From Deltaproteobacteria bacterium (lineage in GTDB: Bacteria; Myxococcota_A; Polyangia; HGW-17), in contig JAFGWM010000040.1 in NCBI GenBank assembly GCA_016937155.1, forward strand, positions 62,001 through 126,000: a stretch of DNA of 64,000 bases, given 5' to 3'. The stretch's first letter is position 1. Each line of letters starts with the position of its first letter. Positions 27,879 to 35,602 of the stretch are shown piece after piece. The notes under the pieces were generated by a model. That model was given only the letters and a program-made list of their open reading frames with translations, did no database searches and was not told the origin of the DNA. The position numbers were made by a program, and so were the translations under genes.

Positions 27879-29942
27879 TCAATTACCGGGTTTAACAGAA
27901 AGTACAATTTTTTCCATATGAGGTGCCACCCATTTTCGGCATTCAGGAGGAATATAAAAAAGTAGACCGATTGGATATTTACCGAAAGATCTGTAGAAAT
28001 AAAATCCTTTGAATTTGTTTTCTTTTATTTCAGATTTTTTCCATCCATTCCAATCAGATGTACTTACCAGATTGGGTGACTGTTTAATTTCCTGTTGGTG
28101 GAGGATTGATGTGGTTGAATCAATAACTGTAAGATTATGAAATTTTTGACAGAAAATACTTTTAAATATGGAGATATTCTCACTTGAGCCATCCTGAGTT
28201 TCCATGGATACGGATTTTTCAACCCAACTAGAGGGTACTGAAATGGAGAAGTGGCCCGCTGTTTTTTTCACCCATCTTATTTTGTTGAAAGAACTGGATA
28301 CACTCCAGAGAGACCATCCGGCTATAATTATAATCATTATAAGAGCAGGTATTCTGATTAACCAGCGCCATAACCGATTATCCTCGTATTTTCCCACCAG
28401 AATTCCAGCGATAATACCACCTGCAAAGCCACCAAAATGAGCTGCGTTATCAACCATATCAACCATGAAACCGAAAATAATCTGTATAATCAAAAGAAAA
28501 ACAAGCATATTCAAGAGTCTTTTGCGTAATTGTGGGTGCCACCGGTTTTTCCATACAATCAGCATGGTTCCCACAGCACCTAGAATTCCAAAAACAGCTC
28601 CGCTTGCACCTATTGAAACACCATATGCATTGTAGAGACTGCTCACAATGCTTCCAGTTACTCCACTGATAACAATTATAATCGCAAGACCGATTTTGCC
28701 GTAGTGCACTTCAGCCATTTTTCCAAATGTCCACGCAACAAACATGTTGAAGAAGAAATGAATGAAATTAGCATGAAGAAAAATAGATGTGAAGGCGCGC
28801 CAGCTTTCCCCCCCAAGAGTCAAATCTCTGAAGTTTGCACCAAACCGGAACAGATTCTGGAGATCTGTTATATTTCCCTTATACATCTGAAAAAGAAAAA
28901 CCAGAGAATTCAGCGCGATAAATATCACTGTGGATAGAGGAAAAAGGTTTCTGTTAAATCCTTCAGCCGCGAGTTTTAAAAGTGATATTTCCATTGTTTT
29001 CAAAGATAGTTTTTTAACAGTATCAACTTCCTTGGGAATGGGAATACCAGTGTCCAGGTGATTTTTTGCAGAAGCAGCTAGAACAGGGGTGGATTTTCTG
29101 GTTGCCACTTTTTCAAGATATTTTTCAGCTTTTTCGGTTTTTCCAGAAACAAGACATGCAAATCCCATCCAGTAGTGTTTTGTGACCCATGGAAAAACAG
29201 CATGATCTGATTTCATGGGATTAAAGATTTTTTTAATGGAACTGGTTTTTCCATATGCCGCAAGAATCATAACCTGACTTGATATGAGTGTGGTTGCAAT
29301 AACCGGATCACTGGCCTCCATTTCCTTCAGAGAAAAGTACAGTGACCATAAAAGATCATGATTTCCTTCTTCCACACATGCTCTTATTAGTGCCATATAG
29401 AGTGTTGGCTTAATAATTCTGTTTTTAGCTTTTATTCTGCTTTCATAGAGATGGAGAGCGTTTGAATAATGTCCTGAAAAAACATTCAGTTCTATAAGTG
29501 TTTCATTGAGAAACTGTTTTTGAACAGGATTACCGACCTGTTGAAGTTCAGATTCGATTTCCCTGGAAATGATATCAATATCTCCTCTTGAAGCATCAGC
29601 CAATCTTGAAAATTGTCTCAGTTGAGAATTAATTTCTTTAACAGGTTTAAGAAAACTCAAAATATAAAGAAAAAATTTTCCTGTTTTCCACCATGATTTT
29701 CTGACGCTTGTGGCAATTAACTTCTCTAAAAATATCGGGCAGAAAACAGCAGCTGCAAAGATGCCGATGGCCAGATAACTTTCGAGAGAATCAGGTCTGT
29801 TAACTGAAAGGGCATAAAGTGCCACAGCTAGATTTATACCAAGAATTCCATAATAGAGAGGTTCATTCGGGATTTCTCTGTATCTGGCGAAAAAAATCAG
29901 AGCCAGATTGAAAACAACAACATATAAAAGAAGTTCAGTCAC
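27879..29942 (-). CDS. Rhomboid-family intramembrane serine protease with long N-terminal region
   Basis: The 687-residue protein has two or three N-terminal membrane segments, a helical repeat-like region of about 230 residues (GMHxxx-type TPR-like helices such as LYMALIRACVEEGNHDLLWS), then a rhomboid domain (about 330-560). It shows RAFTSIFLHANFIHFFFNM, the nucleophile Ser447 in GASGAVFG, and the partner His502 in AAHFGGFAGG. A further membrane helix and about 110 soluble residues close it. It cuts membrane helices of other proteins; the substrate is unknown. GTG start overlaps the sctJ stop by 4 bases (GTGA), so it is coupled to a T3SS gene. Confidence 0.93.
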   Translation of the reverse strand: MTELLLYVVVFNLALIFFARYREIPNEPLYYGILGINLAVALYALSVNRPDSLESYLAIGIFAAAVFCPIFLEKLIATSVRKSWWKTGKFFLYILSFLKPVKEINSQLRQFSRLADASRGDIDIISREIESELQQVGNPVQKQFLNETLIELNVFSGHYSNALHLYESRIKAKNRIIKPTLYMALIRACVEEGNHDLLWSLYFSLKEMEASDPVIATTLISSQVMILAAYGKTSSIKKIFNPMKSDHAVFPWVTKHYWMGFACLVSGKTEKAEKYLEKVATRKSTPVLAASAKNHLDTGIPIPKEVDTVKKLSLKTMEISLLKLAAEGFNRNLFPLSTVIFIALNSLVFLFQMYKGNITDLQNLFRFGANFRDLTLGGESWRAFTSIFLHANFIHFFFNMFVAWTFGKMAEVHYGKIGLAIIIVISGVTGSIVSSLYNAYGVSIGASGAVFGILGAVGTMLIVWKNRWHPQLRKRLLNMLVFLLIIQIIFGFMVDMVDNAAHFGGFAGGIIAGILVGKYEDNRLWRWLIRIPALIMIIIIAGWSLWSVSSSFNKIRWVKKTAGHFSISVPSSWVEKSVSMETQDGSSENISIFKSIFCQKFHNLTVIDSTTSILHQQEIKQSPNLVSTSDWNGWKKSEIKENKFKGFYFYRSFGKYPIGLLFYIPPECRKWVAPHMEKIVLSVKPGN

Positions 29943-30706
29943 TGTAAATCTTCCGTAAGATCATCAATCAATTGCTCATTACGTTTTCGCAGTCTGATGA
30001 CAAATACAAGGGACACAGTAAGTGCTATTATGATGGTTAAAAAAACAAAAAAGATTAGTACAAGCCATTTGTGAGATGAAGGTGAAACTCTGAATGGACC
30101 GAAGGAACTCATTTCGGGAAGAGATACCCTATCTGTATCTGTGATTTGAATGATTACTGCAACATTTTCAGGCTGAAGCTCTGGAAGCGAGCCCGCAATC
30201 ATTGATTGAATGTCAGAACCCTTCAGTTGGAACTCTTTGTTTTCAACTTTTAGAACCACACTGGCTTTTTTTACTGATGTTTTCCGGTTGGAAAAATCAT
30301 TATGCCCTGCGTCAATAGCAAAGTGAACCCTGGCAAATTGTATTCCTGGAAGACTTTCAAGAGTTTTTGACAGTTCTCCTCCCAGAGCGATAAAGTATTT
30401 AACAGTTTTATCTTCAACTGAAGGAATAAGAGAATTATTTTCCAGAAGAGAATTAAAGCCTCTGTGTTTAACTTTTGGTAAATCTTTACTACTTAAAATA
30501 GAAATAGCCTTCGATGCATCATGTTCAGGGACTTCAATTCCGAATTTACCCTTGCGTTTGTCAGTTACAAATTTTGAGGCCTCTATGCCCTGTGATTCAA
30601 GAGTTTTAATAATTAAATTTGCTTCTCTTTCATCAAGTGTACGAAAAAGCTCAACTTTGCAGGAAACCAGTGTAAAAAAGCAGAGGCTGAAAATCAGGAA
30701 TTTCAT
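29939..30706 (-). CDS. sctJ: Type III secretion inner-ring lipoprotein SctJ (YscJ/PrgK/HrcJ family)
   Basis: The 255-residue protein has a lipoprotein signal ending in LVSC (Cys about residue 16), the family N-terminus VELFRTLDEREANLIIKTLESQGI, and the second ring-building motif region (FARVHFAIDAG, SVVLKVE). A single membrane helix lies near the C-terminus (WLVLIFFVFLTIIIALTVSLVFVI), followed by a short basic tail. The length and lipobox are those of non-flagellar SctJ, not the roughly 550-residue FliF, so this settles that an injectisome-type T3SS exists here. It sits more than 19 kb from sctL/sctN, between a HicB-like gene and a rhomboid protease. Confidence 0.92.
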   Translation of the reverse strand: MKFLIFSLCFFTLVSCKVELFRTLDEREANLIIKTLESQGIEASKFVTDKRKGKFGIEVPEHDASKAISILSSKDLPKVKHRGFNSLLENNSLIPSVEDKTVKYFIALGGELSKTLESLPGIQFARVHFAIDAGHNDFSNRKTSVKKASVVLKVENKEFQLKGSDIQSMIAGSLPELQPENVAVIIQITDTDRVSLPEMSSFGPFRVSPSSHKWLVLIFFVFLTIIIALTVSLVFVIRLRKRNEQLIDDLTEDLQ

Positions 30707-30723
30707 TCTAATGGTGATGTCCT

Positions 30724-31230
30724 CTATCGTCTTCCCTTATTCGAACCACCCGATTGCTCAAGATTTCTTACATATTCAAGGAAATGAGCTTTATCTTCCA
30801 TTATATTGTGATACTGCTCCCGGCTGTAATTGTTATTCCGATCTCCTTTGGATCTGCCCTGTTTTCTGTAATTGCTTCCTGCTCTGTAATAGCGGTTTCC
30901 ACCATATCTGCGGCCCATGCCTTCACTGATTAATTCCATTGCAAGAGCTTCGGGTTCTATTTCATCATGTTTTGCCAGAAACAGCAGTTCCCGGTAGAGA
31001 GATTTGGACATTTCCAGTGATAACTTACCATCCAGATCTCCTGCATCTATGGGGGTCGGCGGATATTCAAGGTTTTCAAGGCGTTTATTAACTTCTTCTT
31101 CGAGGAGAGATGTTACTTCTTCCCAGTTTTCACCCTTCACGGTGCAATCCTGAAATTCTGGTACACTTCCTATAAAAAGTTGTTCTTCATTGTCAAAATT
31201 AATAACTATTCTGTAATGTCTGGGATTCAT
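30724..31230 (-). CDS. HicB-like protein with Arg/Gly/Asn/Tyr-rich tail
   Basis: The 168-residue protein begins with a HicB-type partial RNase H fold (YRIVINFDNEEQLFIGSVPEF, then WEEVTSLLEEEVNKRLE). A ribbon-helix-helix-like segment follows (KLSLEMSKSLYRELLFLAKHDEIEPEALAMELISEGM, described in outline), then a basic tail (about residues 107-168) rich in Arg, Gly, Asn and Tyr. The classical HicB partner HicA is absent on both sides. The RHH part suggests DNA binding, possibly self-regulation of the sctJ operon. The RGG-like tail suggests RNA binding (inference). The SD is strong (GGAGG) with a promoter just upstream. Confidence 0.7.
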   Translation of the reverse strand: MNPRHYRIVINFDNEEQLFIGSVPEFQDCTVKGENWEEVTSLLEEEVNKRLENLEYPPTPIDAGDLDGKLSLEMSKSLYRELLFLAKHDEIEPEALAMELISEGMGRRYGGNRYYRAGSNYRKQGRSKGDRNNNYSREQYHNIMEDKAHFLEYVRNLEQSGGSNKGRR

Positions 31231-31248
31231 GCAATAACCTCCGATAGT

Positions 31249-31277
31249 CCAATATACACACTTTTTTTCAAAGTCAA
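31249..31277 (-). promoter_or_regulatory. Promoter of the hicB-like/sctJ/rhomboid operon
   Basis: On the minus strand TTGACT (31272-31277) is followed by TATATT after 15 bases or TATTGG after 17 bases. The start codon is about 20 bases further on, giving a very short leader with GGAGG. Confidence 0.4.
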
Positions 31278-31398
31278 TGAAATAACTAATTCCATCAGGG
31301 ATAAATATATAAATAAAAAGGGAATTTTTACTGATATTTTTTTTTGACTTAATATAAAACAGGAAAAAATGTACGTAATGCTCACACTTGTAGACATA

Positions 31399-31416
31399 AA
31401 CTGCATCCCTGCAGTT
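31399..31416. other. Perfect inverted repeat in the 344-base gap before efp
   Basis: AACTGCA, a 4-base loop and TGCAGTT form a perfect 7-base stem; a second small repeat (GTTATT-GA-AATAAC) follows at once. No T-run follows, so it is more like a binding site or hairpin than a terminator. The remainder of the gap 31231-31574 contains the two promoters listed and otherwise AT-rich DNA with no gene that I can support. Confidence 0.3.
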
Positions 31417-31464
31417 ATTGAAATAACAGTTAATTAGTATGAATTTTTAAGTTAAGGTTAATTG

Positions 31465-31494
31465 TTGACAACGAGCCTGAAATTCATATATGTA
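31465..31494 (+). promoter_or_regulatory. Promoter of the efp operon
   Basis: A perfect TTGACA (31465-31470) is followed by TATATG after 16 bases, or TATGTA after 18. It lies about 80 bases before the EF-P start and has no competitor in the gap. Confidence 0.6.
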
Positions 31495-31574
31495 AAACGG
31501 TTCAATTCGGGTTTATTTAACTTAGGTTTTCAGGATATATTTTACTCAGCCAACCCGAAAAAGGCAGGTATTAA

Positions 31575-32138
31575 ATGGCTCAAATGTCTGATCTCAAGAA
31601 AAATCTGAAAATTATTATTGATGGTGATCCGTACACAGTGGTTGAAGCAAATTTTGTCAAACCCGGTAAGGGAACAGCTTTTACCAAATGCAGGATAAAG
31701 AATCTGATCACAGGAAGTGTTTTGGAAAGAACCTGGAGAAGTGGTGAGAGCGTGGAACTTGCCAGTACTGAAGTGAGACGAATGCAGTATCTTTATCAGG
31801 ATGGTTCGCATCTGGTATTCATGGATAACCAGACTTATGAGCAGATACTTCTTGAAGAGGATGTTATTGGGGATGGCGTAAAATTTCTGATCGATAACCT
31901 TGAGTGTGAGATTTTATTTTTCAATGACAAACCTGTTGGATGTGAGATTCCAACATTTGTTGAGCTTGAGATAACTACCTGTGAACCTGGTGTTAAGGGT
32001 GATACTGCTCAGGGAGCCACCAAACCGGCTACACTCAGTACCGGCGCTGTTGTCAACGTTCCTCTCTTTGTAAACGAGGGAGACTGGTTGAAAATAGATA
32101 CCAGAACCGGTCAGTACGTTGAGCGAGTTAAGAAATAA
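31575..32138 (+). CDS. efp: Elongation factor P
   Basis: The 187-residue protein is of normal length. EF-P binds beside the ribosomal E and P sites and rescues ribosomes stalled at polyproline. The loop that reaches the peptidyl-transferase centre reads KPGKGTAF with Lys32 at the tip, the lysine that EpmA modifies. The KOW-like first domain (SDLKKNLKIIIDGDPYTVVE) and the C-terminal signature (TTCEPGVKGDTAQGATKPATL) are both clear. It is followed after 50 bases by an EpmA-like gene, so the modification enzyme is in the same operon. SD-like AGGCAGG... precedes the ATG. Confidence 0.97.
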   Translation: MAQMSDLKKNLKIIIDGDPYTVVEANFVKPGKGTAFTKCRIKNLITGSVLERTWRSGESVELASTEVRRMQYLYQDGSHLVFMDNQTYEQILLEEDVIGDGVKFLIDNLECEILFFNDKPVGCEIPTFVELEITTCEPGVKGDTAQGATKPATLSTGAVVNVPLFVNEGDWLKIDTRTGQYVERVKK

Positions 32139-32188
32139 GTTTTCATTTTTAATAAATTTCCCTGAAAACGAACTGGAGTGTTTCGGAT

Positions 32189-33352
32189 ATGTCTGAGTAT
32201 ATCTATGCCCGTGTTGTAAGTATCGCTCCCATGTTTGCGAGTGATGGAAAAAAGACCTATGAGGTAGTAGAGCTTCCTGATGATATATCTGAAGGTGACT
32301 GGTGTAAATTCACAAAGAATGATGGAATAATCAGGTATCATGAAAAAGATACACCAAGTGATACTCCATTTCCCGGTAGAGAATGGCGGAAATTTCAGAC
32401 ACCTGGTACAGATGGAAGAACCAGAATGGATGCTCTGAAATTCAGAAGTGAAGTTCTGTCAGGGACCAGAAAGTTTTTTACTGATTCTGGATACTTCGAG
32501 GTTGAAACACCTCTGGTGGTTTCATCTCCCGGTGTTGAGACGCATTTAAATGCTGTGAATGTTTCCGGTAATAAATTTTTATCACCATCTCCTGAATTTC
32601 AAATGAAACGTCTCCTTGCCGGAGGAAGTGGAAGTATATTCCAGATAACAAAATGTTTTCGTCAGGATGAAACCGGAAAACACCACAATCCTGAGTTTAC
32701 AATGATTGAATGGTATCATGTAGGTGCTGATGCGGAAACACTCAGATGTGATGTTGAAGATCTTGTTGATTTCCTCATAGAATATACAGGTAATCCTGGA
32801 AAAATTAAGAAACCTCCCTACAAACGTATGACAATGAAAGAGGCTTTTTTAGAATATGCCAGCGTGGATGATTATAATAGATCACCGAAGGAACTTTTTA
32901 AAATGGCTGGGATAAACAGTTCTCCACCTGAAAAATGGGAGGATGCATTTTTTCAGGTGTTTGTTGAAAAAGTTGAACCACATCTTAGTGATAATGGCCC
33001 ATGTTTTCTTACTCACTGGCCTAAAGAATTTGCATCTCTTTCGAGACTTGATGAAAACGACTCTGAGGTAGCTGAACGTTTTGAGTTTTTTTCAAATGGT
33101 CTGGAGATAGCTAATGGTTTTCATGAATTGACAGACTATAAGATTCAGACATCAAGATCTCTTGGAGAGCTGGAGGAAAGAAAAATTTCAGGAAAGCCAT
33201 TGTATCCATTGGATAATTTGTTTCTTGAATCATTAAAGGAAGGAATGCCTGATACTGCTGGTATTGCACTTGGTATGGATCGTCTGGTGATGCTTTTATG
33301 GGGAACAGATGATATTTCCAATGTACTTTCTTTTAATGCTGATGAACTGTAA
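32189..33352 (+). CDS. epmA: EF-P lysyltransferase EpmA (GenX/PoxA), with N-terminal extension
   Basis: The protein resembles the catalytic core of class II lysyl-tRNA synthetase: motif 2 (FQITKCFRQDETGKHHNPEFTMIEWY, outlined) and motif 3 (GIALGMDRLVMLLWG). It lacks the anticodon-binding domain and so fits EpmA, which attaches beta-lysine to EF-P. It is 387 residues, about 60 longer than classical EpmA (about 325). The extra N-terminal 80 residues form a small beta-rich domain beginning YIYARVVSIAPMFASDG. Adjacency to efp supports the assignment. EpmB, which makes beta-lysine, is not in the window. Confidence 0.9.
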   Translation: MSEYIYARVVSIAPMFASDGKKTYEVVELPDDISEGDWCKFTKNDGIIRYHEKDTPSDTPFPGREWRKFQTPGTDGRTRMDALKFRSEVLSGTRKFFTDSGYFEVETPLVVSSPGVETHLNAVNVSGNKFLSPSPEFQMKRLLAGGSGSIFQITKCFRQDETGKHHNPEFTMIEWYHVGADAETLRCDVEDLVDFLIEYTGNPGKIKKPPYKRMTMKEAFLEYASVDDYNRSPKELFKMAGINSSPPEKWEDAFFQVFVEKVEPHLSDNGPCFLTHWPKEFASLSRLDENDSEVAERFEFFSNGLEIANGFHELTDYKIQTSRSLGELEERKISGKPLYPLDNLFLESLKEGMPDTAGIALGMDRLVMLLWGTDDISNVLSFNADEL

Positions 33353-33380
33353 TTTAGATGCAGGAAGAAACGAGAAAACC

Positions 33381-34142
33381 ATGAAACTGACTTTTGCCGG
33401 ACACAGTACTGTTATCTGTGAAACACCCTTGTCGGTTGTTATTTCTGATCCACTCATCACAAATCGAGTTATGGGACTTAAACTGAAAGTTCCTGTCTGT
33501 ATCCCATCCGATATTCCTGAAAGAGTATCAGTTGTTCTTATAAGTCATGCTCACAACGATCATCTCCATATTCCCAGTCTTAAAAAAATCAATTCTGAGG
33601 CATTGGTAATAACACCTCCTGAATGCTCAAAGTATATTCGTAAAGCCGGATTAAGAAATGTTGTGGAACTTAATTGGTATGAAAGTCATTCATCCGGTGA
33701 TGTTGAAATAACATCGGTACCTGTCAATCATGTAAAAGGAAGGTATTTTTCATGTGGAAAAAGTGGAGTGGCAGGTTATATCATCTCCAGTGGCGGGAAA
33801 AATGTTATGTTAAGTGGAGATATTGATGTTGGTCCTGTAAAATATATTGAGGAAATATCCCAAAAATTTTCACTGGATGTAATATTTCTTCCCATTGGAG
33901 GAATGAAAAGCGTCGAGTGGTATGAAAAAAGAAACAATAAAAAAGGAGTTCATATTGCTCCTGGACAGGCGTATGAAATTTTCAAAAAATCAGGTTCTAA
34001 AATACTGGTTCCTCTCCACTGGGGTTCCCTCAGTGTCAGTTCTGAAAATTTTGATGCAGCTCCCAAAAGATTGCTTGAAATTGCTGCCGATGAAAGAGTA
34101 AAGATTCTCTATCAGGGTGAAGTTATGGAGTTAGAACACTAA
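33381..34142 (+). CDS. UlaG-like metallo-beta-lactamase-fold hydrolase
   Basis: Starting from the ATG at 33381 (253 residues, MKLTFAGHSTV) avoids a long overlap with epmA. The fold signature is clear: LTFAGHSTV, the metal motif SHAHNDHLH (HxHxDH), VNHVKG, LSGDID (the Asp ligand) and the C-terminal PLHWG. UlaG and NAPE-PLD-like enzymes hydrolyse phosphodiester, lactone or phospholipid substrates. Its place directly before the first CDP-alcohol phosphatidyltransferase (no gap) suggests a phospholipid or head-group phosphodiesterase. That is inference; the substrate is open. Confidence 0.85.
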   Translation: MKLTFAGHSTVICETPLSVVISDPLITNRVMGLKLKVPVCIPSDIPERVSVVLISHAHNDHLHIPSLKKINSEALVITPPECSKYIRKAGLRNVVELNWYESHSSGDVEITSVPVNHVKGRYFSCGKSGVAGYIISSGGKNVMLSGDIDVGPVKYIEEISQKFSLDVIFLPIGGMKSVEWYEKRNNKKGVHIAPGQAYEIFKKSGSKILVPLHWGSLSVSSENFDAAPKRLLEIAADERVKILYQGEVMELEH

Positions 34143-34676
34143 ATGGCGTCAATACTGAATATCGCAAATGTTTTTACCGGAACAAGAATTGCTGTTTTAC
34201 CCCTTATTTTTTACGCAGGTTATAAAGATATTCCCATGCTGGGGGTTACCATTATTGCGTACAGTGGTATAGTGGACAGTCTCGATGGGATTGTAGCCAG
34301 AAAATTTAATTGTGCCACAAAGTTTGGTGAAATGCTGGATGCCATAAGTGATGCATCCATGTTTGTTGTGGCTCTATTAACCGCAATGATTTTCGGATAC
34401 GCGGGGATTGCGCCTTCAATTACTCTTTTAGCTCTTGGAGTTGTAAATGCCGGAGGTCGGATAATTTTTATAAAAAGAACAGGAGTAATCACAAATTTTA
34501 GAAGCTATGCATCAGAAGTACTTGGAGGTGTAACTTTCTGGGTGTTGGTTTGCACGTTTCTTGATTACTATATTGATACTGCGCTCTGGTTACTGTGTTT
34601 ATTCTCTGTCATCATTATAATTCACGATTACTGGAGAATACTAACCTATCCTATTGAGGAGGTGGCCAGTGAATAA
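34143..34676 (+). CDS. CDP-alcohol phosphatidyltransferase (1 of 3)
   Basis: The 177-residue protein has the full family motif D-x2-DG-x2-AR-x8-G-x3-D-x3-D (DSLDGIVARKFNCATKFGEMLDAISDA, outlined) and about six membrane helices. Such enzymes transfer a phosphatidyl-like group from a CDP-linked lipid to an alcohol, as in PgsA and PssA. I cannot tell the acceptor. It starts at the base after the stop of the UlaG-like gene and is followed, with 8 bases of overlap, by a small membrane protein. Confidence 0.88.
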   Translation: MASILNIANVFTGTRIAVLPLIFYAGYKDIPMLGVTIIAYSGIVDSLDGIVARKFNCATKFGEMLDAISDASMFVVALLTAMIFGYAGIAPSITLLALGVVNAGGRIIFIKRTGVITNFRSYASEVLGGVTFWVLVCTFLDYYIDTALWLLCLFSVIIIIHDYWRILTYPIEEVASE

Positions 34677-34941
34677 TCTTTTTGTATTACACTCCTATCA
34701 TGGAATGAGTGACGGGAAAACCATGCTTTTCTCGGTTCTATTGATAATTATCTTTTCAATTTTTTTTCCTCTTTTTACCTGGAGATTTATCAGAGATATA
34801 AAAAATCTTAAGTTATTTAATTCTTCAGTGGATGATATCAGGAAAAAAATTGATTTACAGGACCGTGTTTTTGGCTGGTTTGTGGCCATGTCAATGCTTT
34901 CATTTGTTTTGGTTGCAGCACTGTCTGTAGTTATTAAATAA
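34669..34941 (+). CDS. Small two-helix membrane protein
   Basis: I use the GTG at 34669, preceded by GGAGG with 6 bases spacing (90 residues). An upstream TTG at 34654 would overlap that SD. Two membrane helices are visible: about residues 18-37 (TMLFSVLLIIIFSIFFPLF) and about 68-88 (FGWFVAMSMLSFVLVAALS), with a charged loop between them. No family is recognised. Because it is embedded between two CDP-alcohol transferases, it may be a partner subunit. Confidence 0.7.
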   Translation: MNNLFVLHSYHGMSDGKTMLFSVLLIIIFSIFFPLFTWRFIRDIKNLKLFNSSVDDIRKKIDLQDRVFGWFVAMSMLSFVLVAALSVVIK

Positions 34942-34957
34942 TCGGAAAATTAAAGAG

Positions 34958-35602
34958 ATGCTTCATAAATTAAGGCCACTGAAAGAAAAACTTCTTACCC
35001 CAGCAGGAAATTCTTTGGAATCGGTTAGTCCCAATACAATAACCGTTATTTCTCTTTTTCCAGGTCTGCTGGCTGGAGTTGCATGGTATATAGGTGGATT
35101 CTGGGGACTTGCTGCAGCAAGTATTCTGACACTGACCAATGGTGCTTTGGATCTTCTGGATGGTCATATTGCCAGAAGATATAAAAAAGCTTCACCGCTG
35201 GGTGACTTTCTTGATTGTGTTGTGGACAGATACACAGATGTTGCAATTCTTACAGGTATTGCCTTTAGTATTTATGCAAACTCCACTCTTTCTCATGTTG
35301 CAATTGTTGCGGTTCTTTTAGTCAGTTTTTTGGGAACTCAAAGTCAGGCAAGTGGTGGAGTGAGAGTTGAAAGTGGTGTTCTGGGAAGAGCAGAGAGACA
35401 TTTTCTTCTCATTATTATTCCATGGGTTCAGATAATAAGTATCAGAGCCGGATATTTTACCTGGTGGAAATTCACCCCTGTGGAGTGGGTTATACTGGTT
35501 CTTGCAGTATTTGGGCATTTTACAGCATTTGGTCGAATTCTGGAGGGCATAAAAATTCTTTCCAGACTTCAAAACAGAGGGGATGAATCCGATGAGGAAT
35601 AA
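34958..35602 (+). CDS. CDP-alcohol phosphatidyltransferase (2 of 3)
   Basis: The 214-residue protein has the intact motif DLLDGHIARRY...GDFLDCVVD and about six helices. After the motif it has GGVRVESGVLGRAERHFLLI, a pattern seen in archaetidylinositol-phosphate/phosphatidylinositol-phosphate synthase-like members with the ER-H segment. This makes an inositol-phosphate acceptor possible, but only by resemblance. A charged C-terminal tail ends in DESDEE. The stop overlaps the next gene by 11 bases. Confidence 0.87.
   Translation: MLHKLRPLKEKLLTPAGNSLESVSPNTITVISLFPGLLAGVAWYIGGFWGLAAASILTLTNGALDLLDGHIARRYKKASPLGDFLDCVVDRYTDVAILTGIAFSIYANSTLSHVAIVAVLLVSFLGTQSQASGGVRVESGVLGRAERHFLLIIIPWVQIISIRAGYFTWWKFTPVEWVILVLAVFGHFTAFGRILEGIKILSRLQNRGDESDEE

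Noticed and set aside
31231-31574. A small RNA or tRNA gene in the 344-base gap before efp
   Set aside because: I found no cloverleaf, no T-loop GGTTCRA in a proper context and no terminator; the promoters and inverted repeat account for what I can see.
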